In this document: in pieces, positions 35,701-47,204 of the stretch
How positions within the stretch are numbered: position 1 is the stretch's first letter
Layout: the number at the start of each line of letters is the position of its first letter
Assembly (NCBI GenBank): GCA_037179385.1
Contig: CM074187.1
Coordinates: 42,442,879 to 42,506,878 of the forward strand
From: Holothuria scabra
Taxonomy: Eukaryota > Echinodermata > Holothuroidea > Aspidochirotida > Holothuriidae
Direction of reading: 5' to 3'
DNA length: 64,000 nt
Notes under the pieces: model-generated
Told to the model about the DNA's origin: nothing
Databases searched by the model: none
The model's input: only the letters and a program-made list of their open reading frames with translations
Translations under genes and position numbers: made by a program

Positions 35701-37189
35701 TAGTGGGTAAGGTTAAAGAGTTTTGAATGGCATGGGTAATGTAAGATTCATAGGTAAGCTTTTGTAATCCACTTCATTATGGTAAGTGATCAAGTTGGGT
35801 AATTTGAAAATATGTACTGAATCAAGCTCATGGTATTAAGAAGATCTAAAGTGCATAAAAGTGCACATTATTTGGTATTTATGTTGATTTTGGTTTGAAG
35901 TTTTGCCCTATTATATTTAGTGCCATTATTAATACACATAAGAGTAAGTGGGTAGAACAAAATTTAAAAAAGTTTAAAAGGAAAAATCTGTTCATCAGGC
36001 TGACATGATAATTACTTCTTCTTTGTCATGGGTATGCTGATTTTGCCACAAGTATCTAGGCCTATAGATCTTTGTGAAATTTTTTCCTACTTTTAAGTGG
36101 AAGTTTCTAGCAGTGTCTGGAACGTGAGTTAAACAAAGGCTGTATGAGGGTCATTTGGGGACATAGTCTGAACGTATTGGTGGAGAAGGCTTCCATGCCC
36201 ACAAAGCAGAGGAATTGTTCAGTGGGGAACTTCATAAGTGTAAACTTTGAAAAGATCAAGTGCTCTGTATGATGCACAAAATTTCTTTTAGAGCATACAA
36301 ACATTGTCTCTTCGATAACCCTAAAGAAAACATGAAGGTAACATTAAATTTTGTATCAAAGATTATTAAAAGTAACAGACAAAACCTTGTGCCACTGTCC
36401 TCATGGGACATGTACAGTAAGTGGGAAGTAAATAATTGAATACACCACAGGTAATTAGTTTTATAAAAAGAACTAAATTATCATTTGGATCAAATACCCT
36501 TGATCGTGCTTGAACTGTGATTGTCTAATTGAATAAATCAAATTGTAACTGACCCACCAGAGTCTCTGAAAATTGCTGGATACTGTTATCTTACCTAATT
36601 TATCACAGTTGACTGCCACAGTGTCCAGAAGGATTATCTCATTATATCATACAGCTCAATGAACTTCACCATTTCCTACCTGTCTAGAAATAGTGTCTAC
36701 TCTAATTTAGCCCTCTCAGCAAGGCTTATTTTCCAGAAAGTACTGTAGTTCAGGTAATTAAAGCAAGCATTATAGTATCTACTATGTATCAAACAAAGGA
36801 CACTTGACTTGTACCCTGTTATGGTGTTCCCATAAGCAGACAATTTAAGGCAAATTACAAATCTTGTTAATTTCTGGATTAATAGGGTTCCCATTTTTTG
36901 TTAATTTTCAGGGACATCATAGTAATTGGGAAGGGCATTACACCAAAAAAACAAATACAAATGGCTACCACATTAGCCAAGGTTACACCTCTCTGTTGAG
37001 ATGTCTCTATGTTCCAATGCATGGATTACTGTTAGGATGAGGGCTTGTTCGAACACTAACCTCAGTGCAGTCAACTTTTCGAATCATAGAGACATCATTA
37101 TATGGAGGGCTGCCCTCAATACCCAAACTTTTGATTGAAATGAGCATGTTTTAAAAATACCTCTTTATCAAGTTATTAGACAACTTAGT

Positions 37190-37546
37190 TTACCAACAAT
37201 AATAACTGTGTGAGAGATTTCTCATGTTTGTGGAGGTCAAAGGTTGGGGTCACAAAAGGGCAAAACCTTGTAGACATGACATTTTTATGTGGATAACTGT
37301 GGAGGAATCTGATACTCAGCTTGTGAATTGCTCATATTTAGCATGTTGATGGTTGTTTTAAGGTAGTTGCTCCCTGCTGTTTTAAGTGACAGGGAAAGGC
37401 CATTTTGGGTCACATGATCTCAAAAGGTGTCAACCTTACTAGTATACCTCAATATTTGTGAGGGATCTCATGCTTGTCATGTGAGCATCCATGTTCATTA
37501 CAATATATCATATAGCAAGGAATCACTAAGCCTTTTGGCTTTCTAG
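37190..37546 (+). mobile_element. Helentron-like subfamily C, 5'-truncated copy
   Basis: Two decayed core units are followed by the 3' arm GCAAGGAATC (37515-37524), the hairpin AAGCC-TTTT-GGCTT (37528-37541) and CTAG (37543-37546). The tail is the same as that of the full copy ending at 48559. The head is missing. Confidence 0.65.
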
Positions 37547-38840
37547 TTACTTTTAAAAAAGGGCGGGAAAAAATCCTCTTTCAGTGTAAGGCAATGCCTA
37601 TGTTTGTGGAAAAAATGACCTGCGGTCTTCATGGGACGATTCAATACTACACTGGTTCACTTATTCATATTAAGTCGCTACCTCACTTGACTTATTTTTA
37701 CTTTTAGTCTCAAATTAAGTCAAGAAGTTTGGTTGTAGTGTAAAATAAAGTGTAAACAAGGTATTTTCAATCCTTTTAAAATGTCTGAGTCTTTCAGAGT
37801 CTGTTTTGGTAGATCTAACCCTGGCTGAGTTCACTTCAGAGGTGGCACACATGACAGCGATGAGTGTTTCAAGGTGAGTATTTTTTTAAGTATCTTTTAT
37901 TGTCTGCCTCAGAGGGGATGCTTGTTAAAAGCAGGTATTGCACCAAAAGATCAATGTGGAGGAAGTGCTTTGGCCAGCTCCTATTTGTGTGACAGTGTGG
38001 CATAAATGACAAATGTCACACAAAAGAATCTGAAAAGCAAGATCTAGAGGTGTCAATTTTGGCAGAATCCATCTCACCAGAATAGTTTTGCTATTTCTTC
38101 ATTGGGACAGAAATCCTCTCAAATGCTGCATCATTTGCAATCTCAGCACTTTTCAAATTCTAAACATTTGTCAAAAAGCAGGGGGACACCTCCTCCCCAT
38201 GTTAGTTACCCATATACTAGTTTCAGCTATGCCAAACCAAATTGGTTCCTGTTCCTGGTGTAGTGTTGTTGGAAAACTGGTTTCCCTCTTTAAAGATGAA
38301 TGATGGCCTTTAATTACAGAGGGTATCTGCTTAATGTTTTTACAAAAGTGCCCTTACCTCTGATAAAGTTTAGGTAATCCAACAAAAAGACATCTTGTTT
38401 TGGAGCAAGGTAGCATATATTTCCTTTGTGTGTGATGAGTATACTGAGAGCATATGTGTATGCAGCAGAAGTTATGAGAGCATTTGATAAATCTTATGGA
38501 AAACTCACTTAACATTAGTCTGTATTTACATCTACTGTTTGCTCCATAGTAATATTAAAAGGCAAATTTTATAAATATTCGAAAAAAAAGCTTAGCAGGG
38601 AATTTGAATTTTATTTGCAGGTGAAGTGAATGTTTGGACAGCCAGGTTTGATCTGCAACCTAAAACAGGCTCAAAGAATTAATATAAGTTATTCAAAGAG
38701 AGAAGCTTGATGTAAGTAAAGTCAAGTACAGTAGGTTGGTAAGTGTTTTATCATTTGAAAATAGTACAAGCTTAGAAGTATTTTCTGTATTTTCTTAATT
38801 TTATATTTTTGCAACCTTTAAAAATTTCTATTTTGTTAAG

Positions 38841-39238
38841 GCTGTGGGAGCACTGCCCAGTATTTCTAAAATTCTTGAATGTATTGTTTACATAAGACTC
38901 TCAAAATTTCTAGATGAGCGTGACATTCTCTTTAGTGGTCAATATGGTTTTAGATCTGGTCTTATCTACTGAATTGGCCCTTATTGATGCTACTGATAAT
39001 TAAACAAGGGCACCTCACAAAAACCAAATTGCAGTGGGTTTTTTTCTTGATTTGTCTAAAGCCCTTGATGCCATGACCATACCATCCTTTGTCATAAATT
39101 GTTCCAAGGCACTTTTCTTGCTTGGCTTTCTAATTATCTTTCAAATAGACAACAGTTTATCCTCAAGGCGTTAACTCTGACCGAATTTATGTTCAGTGTG
39201 GTGTTCCTCGAGGTTCTATTCTTGGACCCCTCTTTTTT
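38841..39238 (+). pseudogene. Non-LTR retrotransposon (LINE) reverse-transcriptase fragment
   Basis: With frameshifts, the + strand reads LPSISKILECIVYIRLSKFL, then DERDILFSGQYGFRSG, STELALI, VGFFLDLSKAFDA, WLSNYLSNRQQFI and a degraded VPxGSILGPLFF. These are ordered reverse-transcriptase motifs of Jockey/CR1-like LINEs. Stops and frameshifts (for example in the STELALI region, near 38970) show it is dead. The YxDD motif is absent because the copy ends at 39238, where a Helentron-like head begins. Both transcript ends are missing. Confidence 0.8.
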
Positions 39239-39375
39239 GGTTCCGATGATGGCATTTATGTGTCTGTATGTGCATGTGTTTGTCTGTGTATGTGTATATG
39301 TGTGTGTTTGTGACACTTTGCTTGTTCACATGATATCTTACGGAAAAAAGGTCTCTTGGCAAATTTACCCCTTGC
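39239..39375 (+). mobile_element. Helentron-like subfamily A head fragment
   Basis: GGTTCCGATGATGGC, a (TG)-rich run and TGACACTTTGCTTG are the subfamily-A 5' region with part of the hairpin deleted. No core follows. It abuts the LINE fragment after a T6 run. Confidence 0.6.
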
Positions 39376-41814
39376 AGTGGTCATGACAGGTTTCAATAAT
39401 CCCCAGGAAATACTTATCAGTTGGTTATTAGTACAAATTATCAAATCTTGTTTTACAGTCCCCTTAATAACACTTTACATAAAACAAGAGCATTTCTTGT
39501 AAACCCAACAGTTTTTGGCATTTTCAAATGCTTATTTAATACACAATGACTTCAGAAATGGAACATCACTCCTAACATGCATGGTAGCTAAGACGGCATG
39601 GAAAGCAAGAGTGTACAAAATGGCCATTGACTGTGCGCATCTACGTGCATGCAGTTTGTTTGATTCTGAACCCACGACCTGTTCATTTCATTATACTAAG
39701 CATTGGAATGTCACCAATTTTTTAATTTCGCACAGGAATACACTGGGCAGGGATGGAAACATCGAAAAATTATCCCAAAATGTATTTAACCAAAAGGAAA
39801 ATGAGTCACAAGGAATATGAAGCAGTATTAATGTACTCACCAGTGGTTTTAATTTCAGCACAAGAAGAAGCAGAGTAAAAGCACAAATTCACTGTATCGT
39901 TGTAGGCTATTCCTAAATCAAGGCTTCACTGTCGTCAAAAATCGTCCAGAATAACATTCCAAGCTCATTATTTGCCAAGAATGTAGGGAATTTCATCACA
40001 AGCTTGGAACTATCCTCAAAATTGAAATCCATTGCTGTAATCATTTGTTCACAAAGTAATTGTAGGCCTACCAGTACCAGCATTTGCGTGACCAAAGTTT
40101 CTTATGCCATTTTGATTGAGTCACTATGTGGTAATTGCCGTGCCTTCTAGCAGTTTTTCTCCATTTTTGCCAAAAATACCCAATACTGACATGACTTCCG
40201 TGAATACCTTTTAAAAATTCACTTTCAATCCATTGCGAAAAGTTAAGCAGTTTGTCAATATAAGAATGGAATATGAAAATTTTTAATCCATATTGAAGCA
40301 GCCCGAGCGTGTGAGAAGTTTGTAGGCCTGTGCCTACATGCCTCATAGAGCATAGGCAATGTTCAAACTGATGCTCGATACGGTTAAATGGCCAAATCCT
40401 CTGCTGGCTAGACGACAGCGGCAGCGTCATTAGTGTAGAAACTTTAATGGTATGATCGGCACCACCATCTGTGACCAGGTTTGCTGTAATTTATTCTTCT
40501 GAAAAAGAAGCCTTGCCGTCAGAGTTTACCGAACCACCAATGAAATGTTAGTAACACTGCAGTTGATGTGAACATCCTTACGTACATAGTACAGTACAGT
40601 ATACACAGTGCTACATTTCATCTCAGCTGGCTAGTCACAGATTTTCAAGTGTAAGAGTGCATAAAGTGTATTGGTGTGCGGTGGTATTGTGTATGTACAT
40701 GAGTTAAAGCAGTCTTTCCATTGCTTCATCAGCCAAAACAGGGTCTACCTTGTAACCTCTTTTATAAACCTCTTTTAATAAAAAAGTAAGGGTTTTCTGA
40801 TTTCTTTATGACATCAACACAAATTTGGCGTTTAAACCCAAAATGCATACGTTGAATAGGGGTAAGAATGCATGAAGTAGAGAGGCAAAACCCCCACATA
40901 TAGTACATATTGCTAGCATCCAGTCTCATGTGGGTTCTTTTTATGACGTCACATGACGTGTTGGGTTTCACAATATTTTTACTTCCCTTCAATCAAGCTC
41001 AAAAAAGCACCCAGTTTTCCTTAATCTCTAAGGACACAAAAGTGTCATTTTAGAAAAAGCCGATGGATGCACCTTGTAGAGAATCCTTTGTTCTATGGAT
41101 ATCACTTGCAATTTGCCAAAAATATTCGGCAAGGAATTCAACTCAGGACCACTTTAAAAGAGGGACACTGTTTGGTGTCCCATTTTACTAAGTGAAACTT
41201 ACTTCTCAAAACTCAACTATGCTCATGTTTGTTTATTGGACAAATTTTGCATTTTTGAATAGTTACTATATAGCACCTGGAAATACATCAAGTCCCTTAT
41301 GAATAGTTCAAGTACCATTGTATTAAAATGATATATTTATATTTTGCAGTGGGACACCAAAAATTTACACTTGTCTTACATTGGGAATCCATACTCTGTT
41401 CACATTGCGATTCAATTTTGCACAAACAGAATTAGTAGAGATGCATATATTCCAAAGTGCTACTCAAATGCTTCCTAAAATACATGTTTAAACCTGTACA
41501 AAATGTGGGGATTTACACAGCTCATTTTTAGAAGGAAAAAATGCTTTACTAAATTTGTAAATGCCATGTCCTTGGCGGCCCATTAACACTGGTAAAAAAC
41601 TCAGACTTTGGCACACAACATCATGAGTCATATCTTTAGTACATTTTAGAATGTACAAGGCACCACTTAGGCTTGTGACTGAGACCATCTACATTTACTT
41701 AAATACATGTATGCACTTCGAATTTGAAGTTGAAATAAGTCACAATGTCAATGGGACACCAAATCTACTGACTCCCTTAATTAGGCTTATGGAATCACCC
41801 TAATATAAAATCTC

Positions 41815-42182
41815 AACTGAAGTTGGATAGATTTCACTTTTGGTGAGTAGATGCAATATGGTGAGAAGATATGTCATTTTGAAGGAGGCCAAAGTCATCT
41901 GGGTTCACCAGAGGTCAAACCCAGAAACATTGTTTGATAACCCAATCTCTTAGCATGGGAAAGTGGGGTATGTTTCATATTTGGAATGTGTATATGTAAC
42001 TGTGCAGGTATGGTCCCTACCTTTGTTAGTGGCCAAAGGTCATGTGGAGTAACATGAAATTATTTTTCCAATGTGTTAGTTTGACATTTGACAGAGGAGA
42101 TATGAAACACATGTAAATATTTGGAATAGAACATGATTACTTACACTGAACATTGCAACCTAAATGCATTTTTGCATTCTGG
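41815..42182 (+). mobile_element. Helentron-like subfamily A, 5'-truncated copy
   Basis: Two decayed core units lead to the tail hairpin AAATGCATTTTTGCATT and CTGG (42179-42182), followed by TT. It ends 237 bp before exon 4. Confidence 0.65.
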
Positions 42183-42419
42183 TTCACCAGTTACCTGTGT
42201 CCCTGTCTCAGAGAGGTGGTTGCTCAAGGTGTAACTGATATGTTGTTTTTCTTATTGAGTTACATGAGTTTATAATTGTTGTCTTTGGACCTGGTACTTG
42301 TACAGGTATACTTTAGGTACAATGAAGATATTGCTCTTTACCCATTGTTTTTTAAAAAGATACTATTGTGATTGAGTTAACGGAAGTGATTTAAAATTTT
42401 ATCTGGTTTTTCTCCACAG

Positions 42420-42548
42420 CTACCTTAGTGATCTAAAAAGAATTTCAGATCCAAACTATGTACCAACAGAACAAGATGTTTTGAGAGTAAGAGTGCCCAC
42501 AACAGGAATTATTGAATATCCTTTCGACTTAGACTCAATTATTTTCAG
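42420..42548 (+). CDS. GNAQ: Gαq/11 alpha subunit, coding exon 4 (residue 153 last base to codon 196)
   Basis: The exon covers the end of the helical domain ([20 protein letters not shown]), linker 2 and switch I (RVRVPTTGI). Arg177 is the catalytic Arg equivalent to human GNAQ Arg183, and Thr180 is the Mg2+-coordinating Thr. It continues with [12 protein letters not shown] and ends in phase 2 within the Arg196 codon (AG|GTAAGT). The acceptor is TTTTTCTCCACAG. It has full family length with no lesion. Confidence 0.98.
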
Positions 42549-44139
42549 GTAAGTGGTTGAAGTGATATTGGAGGATTTTTATCTCAGTGCATAACAAGTA
42601 TTGAGATGTTGTTACACTAGCTGGTAGGTAGCTGTAGCTAATTAAATATTTACATTTTTTCAGGAAATCTTGTAGCTCTGTTCCATGGTTTAGTTATTGA
42701 GGAGTCAGAATTTGAACTTGATGATCTGATGTGTTGACAACTTGGAAAAGTGGTCAATTAGTTGGGCAAAAGGAAACAAGGAAATTGAAGCCCATTGCTT
42801 ATACTCCTTTTTAGCTCATATCAATAAAAGCTGGGTTGAGCTACAGTACTGTTCCTTCCCTCTTGACGGATGAGTTTGGGATGGATGAGTGCAACAATTA
42901 GCTGTCCACAGACTATGGTTTCTGGATGAGTTTGAGAACAATAGCAAAATGGAACGGCAAGGATGAGCTCGCTTTCCAGGGGGGGGGGGGAGAAAATGGG
43001 ACAAAAAAATGGAAACATCTGCATTGCCAATTGACATCAGCAAAAAAACACAGAATCGATTGCTGGCTTGTCCAGCATTTTGCTTACAGGTTTATTGGAC
43101 AAAGAAATGATCATTACCCAATTTTTGGGGTGGTGCTCTGTTTACCTCTCTGTCCACTTCTAGATAATCTGCAAATCTGTTTTGCAAGCCTAAGGAACTA
43201 AATATAGTAAGCAGTGTCCTAAAAACCAACTTAAAAAGTATTCACACTGGGCATAAAATTCTTAAGTCATGAAAAATCCTTTGTATGAAATCATGAATGA
43301 TGATTTTGGGAATTTCTTAAAATATTGCAAGGTTCACCAACTAAGGGTAACGTCAGATTGTGTACCCACTACTTTTATTTACTTAAAGTCATCCCTTCCA
43401 CGGAATATATTCAGAAGTCAAAGAACAATGATGCAGAGGAGTCATGAAAGTTGAAAAATAGTTTACTGTTTGAAAAGTACTTCCAAGATATTTCCCACAT
43501 ATTTGTTAACCTTCCTGGGACTGTAACAAAAGTTACAAAAAATAGAAACAGATAGTGTTTAGGGGGGGGGTGTAAAAGATGAAAAAAAAAAAAGAACTCA
43601 ATTTTTACCTAATTTGTATATTTGCCTACATAATGAACTCAGAAAATCCCCCCGAAATATACATTCAAATCTCCCATCTATGCTCTTTGTTTTTGATGAA
43701 GGTTTCTCACAGAGATTATTCTTCTAAGTATAGCAATAAAATATTAAAAATATTCACTTTTTAAAAAAAAAAAAAAAAAAAAAAACTGGTAGTGGAAGAG
43801 AGTTCAGATGTTAAAGCTGCTTTGTAGGGCTGAGTTCATTTTACCTCCTGAGCATTTAGTTTTTTTTTTTAATGGACTAATAGCAGCATGTTTGGTTGTG
43901 TGTCTAGTTCTATCTTGCACATAAGTGCAGGCTGTTTAAACTGGTCCTTGATGATAGAATTGGTTGAACAAAGCACCTACTGTACTCTCTAGGATAATGG
44001 GGTGTTCTCTTCAGTCAGCTGTTGTCAGCTAGTGTGAGGGTAAGTAGACTTCAAAGAAGGGTTAAAGGTCACAACAGGGTTTGGTATGTAAAGGAGGTGC
44101 TCATTCTAAGCATTTTGGTGAAATTCACATTGAACACCA

Positions 44140-45195
44140 ATGTGTGGTTGTGACACTTTTCTTGCAAACATGATGTCTCAAGATATGAATGTCTGACAGT
44201 TTTCAAACTCCCTACATAGATGCACCATATTGAGAGGAAGAACCCTATTGTTTGTGGTGGAGATTAGAGGTCATCTGGGGTTACCATGGGTCAAAGTCTG
44301 TAAACCTTGTTAAAACATGGTATCTCCAGATAGGAAACTGACATTGATTTCATATTTAGTACATGGATGTGTTAAGGTCAGAAGATGGTCTCCATTGTTT
44401 TTGCTGGAGGTCAAGGGTCATCTGGGGTCAACAGGGGGTCAACGTTTTAAAATCTTGTTTACAGGATATCTCAAGATACAAAATTTGCATAGATTTGTTT
44501 ACAGGATATCTCAAGATACGAAATTTGCATAGATTTCATATTTGGTATGAGGATTTGCTGTGGTCAGAAGATGGCCTCAATTGTTTTTGGCAGAGGTCAA
44601 AGGTTATCTGTGGTCACCGTTGGTTAAAGTCTGAAAGACTGGTTAACACGATATCTCAAGGTAGGAGACTTAGATTGATTTCATATTTGGTATGAGGATT
44701 TCCTGTGGTCAGAAGATGGCCTCAATTGGTTTTGGCAGAGGTCAAAGGTTATCTGTGGTCACAGTTGGTTAAAGTCTGAAAGACTGGTTAACACGATATC
44801 TCAAGTTAGGAGACTTGGATTGATTTCATATTTGGCATGTGGATGCAACATGGTTAGAACATGGACCTTATGTACTTTGGTGGAGGTCGAAGGTCATTTG
44901 GGTCAACAGGGGTCCAAAGTGTGAAAACTTTTTAAATGCAATATTTTAAGATAGCTGTCTGTCTGTCTGTCCGTCAGTATGTTTGTCTGTCTAGCTAGAA
45001 ATCTATCTTTGGCTCTTATGGAGGTCAAAGGTCATCTAGGGTCACTGGAGGTCAAAATGTAAATGAAAACCTTGTAAGGTGTCATCACATGTGGTATGTG
45101 GATGCACATTATGGTGAGCAGATAGTCCCTATTTTTGTTTGTGGAGGTCAAAGGTCATTTGGGATAACAAAATTATATTTTGAACATGCTGCTAA
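44140..45195 (+). mobile_element. Helentron-like subfamily A core with seven to eight tandem units
   Basis: The copy starts with a decayed head (GTGTGGTTGTGACACTTTTC). The units carry GGTCAAAGGTCATC/TATC and AACACGATATCTCAAG. A 41-bp tandem duplication (TTTACAGGATATCTCAAGAT repeated at 44458 and 44499) and a whole-unit duplication (about 44550-44840) show local expansion. A (CTGT)n run lies at 44955-44990. The tail is not contiguous: a matching one occurs at 46246-46343 after the SINE and MITE insertions. Confidence 0.7.
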
Positions 45196-45331
45196 AGACA
45201 AACGGGACAGTCAAGTGATAGTAAGATCCCAGTCTTATATTTGTGGGTGCCATTATCTGTATTCTTTCAATTTTACTGCTTACCTGTATCATGGATGGTT
45301 GTACACTTAATTGTATCTTGATTCAAGACTG

Positions 45332-45571
45332 TATGTTTGGTCTAACTGTAGAGCATCCACCTCTCACGTGGAAGGCCTAGGTTTACTTCCCAGGTGGAGT
45401 CATACCAAAGACGCTAAAAATAGAACTTATTGCCATTGTGCGTGATGCTCTGCATAAGCAATGCAGTAGGGAAAACAAGCCAGTAAGCCACAACTGGAAA
45501 AAAGACTGTGTCCGGCTTGATTTGAACCAGTAGGTTGGAAACTGGTTTGAAAAATAAAATCTAACTAACTA
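45332..45571 (+). mobile_element. tRNA-derived SINE, copy 3
   Basis: The A box TGGTCTAACTG (45338-45348) and a weak B box GGTTTACTTCC (45380-45390) are present. A 5-bp stem TCCAC/GTGGA encloses a 7-nt loop CTCTCAC, consistent with a tRNA-Glu(CTC) origin. The body matches copies 1 and 2, and the end is ATCTAACTAACT. It is not a functional tRNA: the acceptor stem is not formed. Confidence 0.75.
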
Positions 45572-45629
45572 TCCCCCAATTTCACTGAATTTGAGGGTTT
45601 GAAATTCATGTAGACAAATGAAGATGATT

Positions 45630-46175
45630 TAACCTGCTGGCTCCAGCAGGGGCATGTTTGCGCCCCTGGGGGGTCCGCGGAAAAGCATACGTAGCATGTC
45701 CCGGATCGGCTTCCGTAGGCTATTGACCACATGACCTTAATTTCTTCTTTCTCTTTTGTGGCCAAATTTTCAGGTAGCTACTTGCAATTTCAAGCTCCGC
45801 ATGAAACAGTAAAGACGTGTGTGAGCAGCCCTCTCTGTCTGTATCAGAAGTGGTGCAAGGGGCAGTAGAGGTTTATTCAAAGCCTTTGGAGTGTGTTTAC
45901 TGCGAAGCTGTTGGCGCTGCCTCTGCATGTAGACACAGTCCTGTGCTGAAGATACTTTACATTAATCTGCCAGTGCCCTGCTCCAATCGGGGCATGTTTG
46001 CACCCCTCGGGGGTCAGGAAAAACAGATGTAGCCTGTCCTGGATCGGTTTCCGTAGGCTATTGACCCTGTGACCTTAATCTATTGTTGCTCTCATTGTTG
46101 TGGCTGAATTTTCAGTGTAGCTACTCGCAGATTTAAGCTCCCCATGAAAAAGTCTGTATTAGAAGTGATGCAATG
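45630..46175 (-). mobile_element. Old piggyBac-like MITE pair (homologous to 54473-55071)
   Basis: Two related units (about 45630-45815 and 45965-46175) share CAATCGGGGCATGTTTGC, GGATCGG(C/T)TTCCGTAGGC and CTATTGACC. They are separated by a spacer that also matches, in reverse, the spacer between the two MITEs near 54720-54816. The termini are decayed. Confidence 0.6.
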
Positions 46176-46245
46176 GGTAGAAGAGGGTTAAAGCTGGTGG
46201 ATCTCACTAATCTTGCAGTCATTAAACCCAGCTAATCAAATTTCT

Positions 46246-46343
46246 TTATAACATTTGAGTGAGGAGATAATGGTACATGGCAGCAGTATTTGAAATGGAA
46301 CATTTCTGTATCATCGAAACCTCAATGCACTTTTGCATTCTGG
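46246..46343 (+). mobile_element. Helentron-like subfamily A tail
   Basis: ATAACATTTGAGTGAGGAG through TATCATCGAAACCTC is followed by the hairpin AATGCACTTTTGCATT and CTGG (46340-46343). ATCGAAACC is the exact inverse of the head GGTTTCGAT. It probably belongs to the element that begins near 44140. Confidence 0.65.
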
Positions 46344-46387
46344 CTTAAGTGGCTGATCAGGTTGGCTCATGAAATTCAACAATTTTT

Positions 46388-47204
46388 GGTTTCGATGATA
46401 AGAGAAACCTGTGCATTCATGATGGCGTGTGTGTGTATGTATGTGTGTGTGTTTGTGTTTGTGACACTTTGCTTGTTATCTCAAGAAGGAAAACTTCGAC
46501 ATTTCTCAAACTTGTTACATAGATACCCCATAGTGAGAAGAACCCTATTGTTTTTGGTGGAGGTCAAAGGTCATACAGGGTCACCAGGGGTCAAAATTTG
46601 AAAACCTTGTTAACACGATATCTTGGGGTAGAAAGCTTGGATGAATGTCATACTTAGTATGTGAATGTGTTGTGAGTAGGAACAGAACAGTATTTTTTGG
46701 TGGGGGTTCAAGGCCATCTTTCGCACAAAGGGTCAAACCCCCCAAAAATTGTTAACACAATTTTTAAGGAAAGAAACTTGGATGAATCTCATACGTTGTA
46801 TGTACATCCATTTTAATGAGAGGAGAAACCCTGTCACTTTTGGTGGAGGTCAAAGGTCATCTGAGGTCACCAGGGTTCAAACTCCGAAAACATGGTTAAC
46901 ATGATATCTTGAGGTAGGAAACTTAAATGGATGTCATTTTTGGTATGCAGATGCATTTTAGCAGGAGGAGGATCCATCCCTATGGCTTTTGGTAGGGTCA
47001 AAGGTCATCTGGGGTAACCAGGGGTCAAACCCTCAAAACCTTGTTAACATACCTTGAAAACATGGTTAACATGATATCTTGAGATAGGAAACTTAAATGG
47101 ATGTCATTTTTGGTATGCAGATGCATTTTAGCCGGAGGAGGAACCCTATGGCTTTTGGTGGGGTCAAAGGTCATCTGGGGTAACCAGGGGTCAAACCCGC
47201 AAAC
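46388..47204 (+). mobile_element. Helentron-like subfamily A, 3'-truncated copy
   Basis: The head GGTTTCGATGATAAGAGAAACC (after a T5 run) is followed by (TG)n, TGACACTTTGCTTG and five core units. It includes a recent unit duplication (46870-47040 against 47045-47200). It ends where the subfamily-C head hairpin begins. Confidence 0.75.

Larger units (their letters stand above)
34167..42419 (+). other. Intron 3 of Gαq (8,253 bp)
   Basis: The repeats in this intron are listed separately. The stretches 35700-37190, 37550-38840 and 39400-41810 hold no gene I can support. Two abutting - strand ORFs at 39913-40095 and 40068-40430 (60 and 120 codons, different frames) are unrecognised; they could be one decayed frame. 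Confidence 0.9.

Noticed and set aside
39134..39316. Minus-strand ORF rich in Thr-His (also 50399-50602, 57009-57221)
   Set aside because: These are translations of (TG)n/(CA)n microsatellites in Helentron-like heads.
45338..45395. Possible tRNA-Glu gene
   Set aside because: The A and B boxes and anticodon arm are present, but the acceptor stem does not pair, and the sequence continues as a SINE body shared with three other loci.
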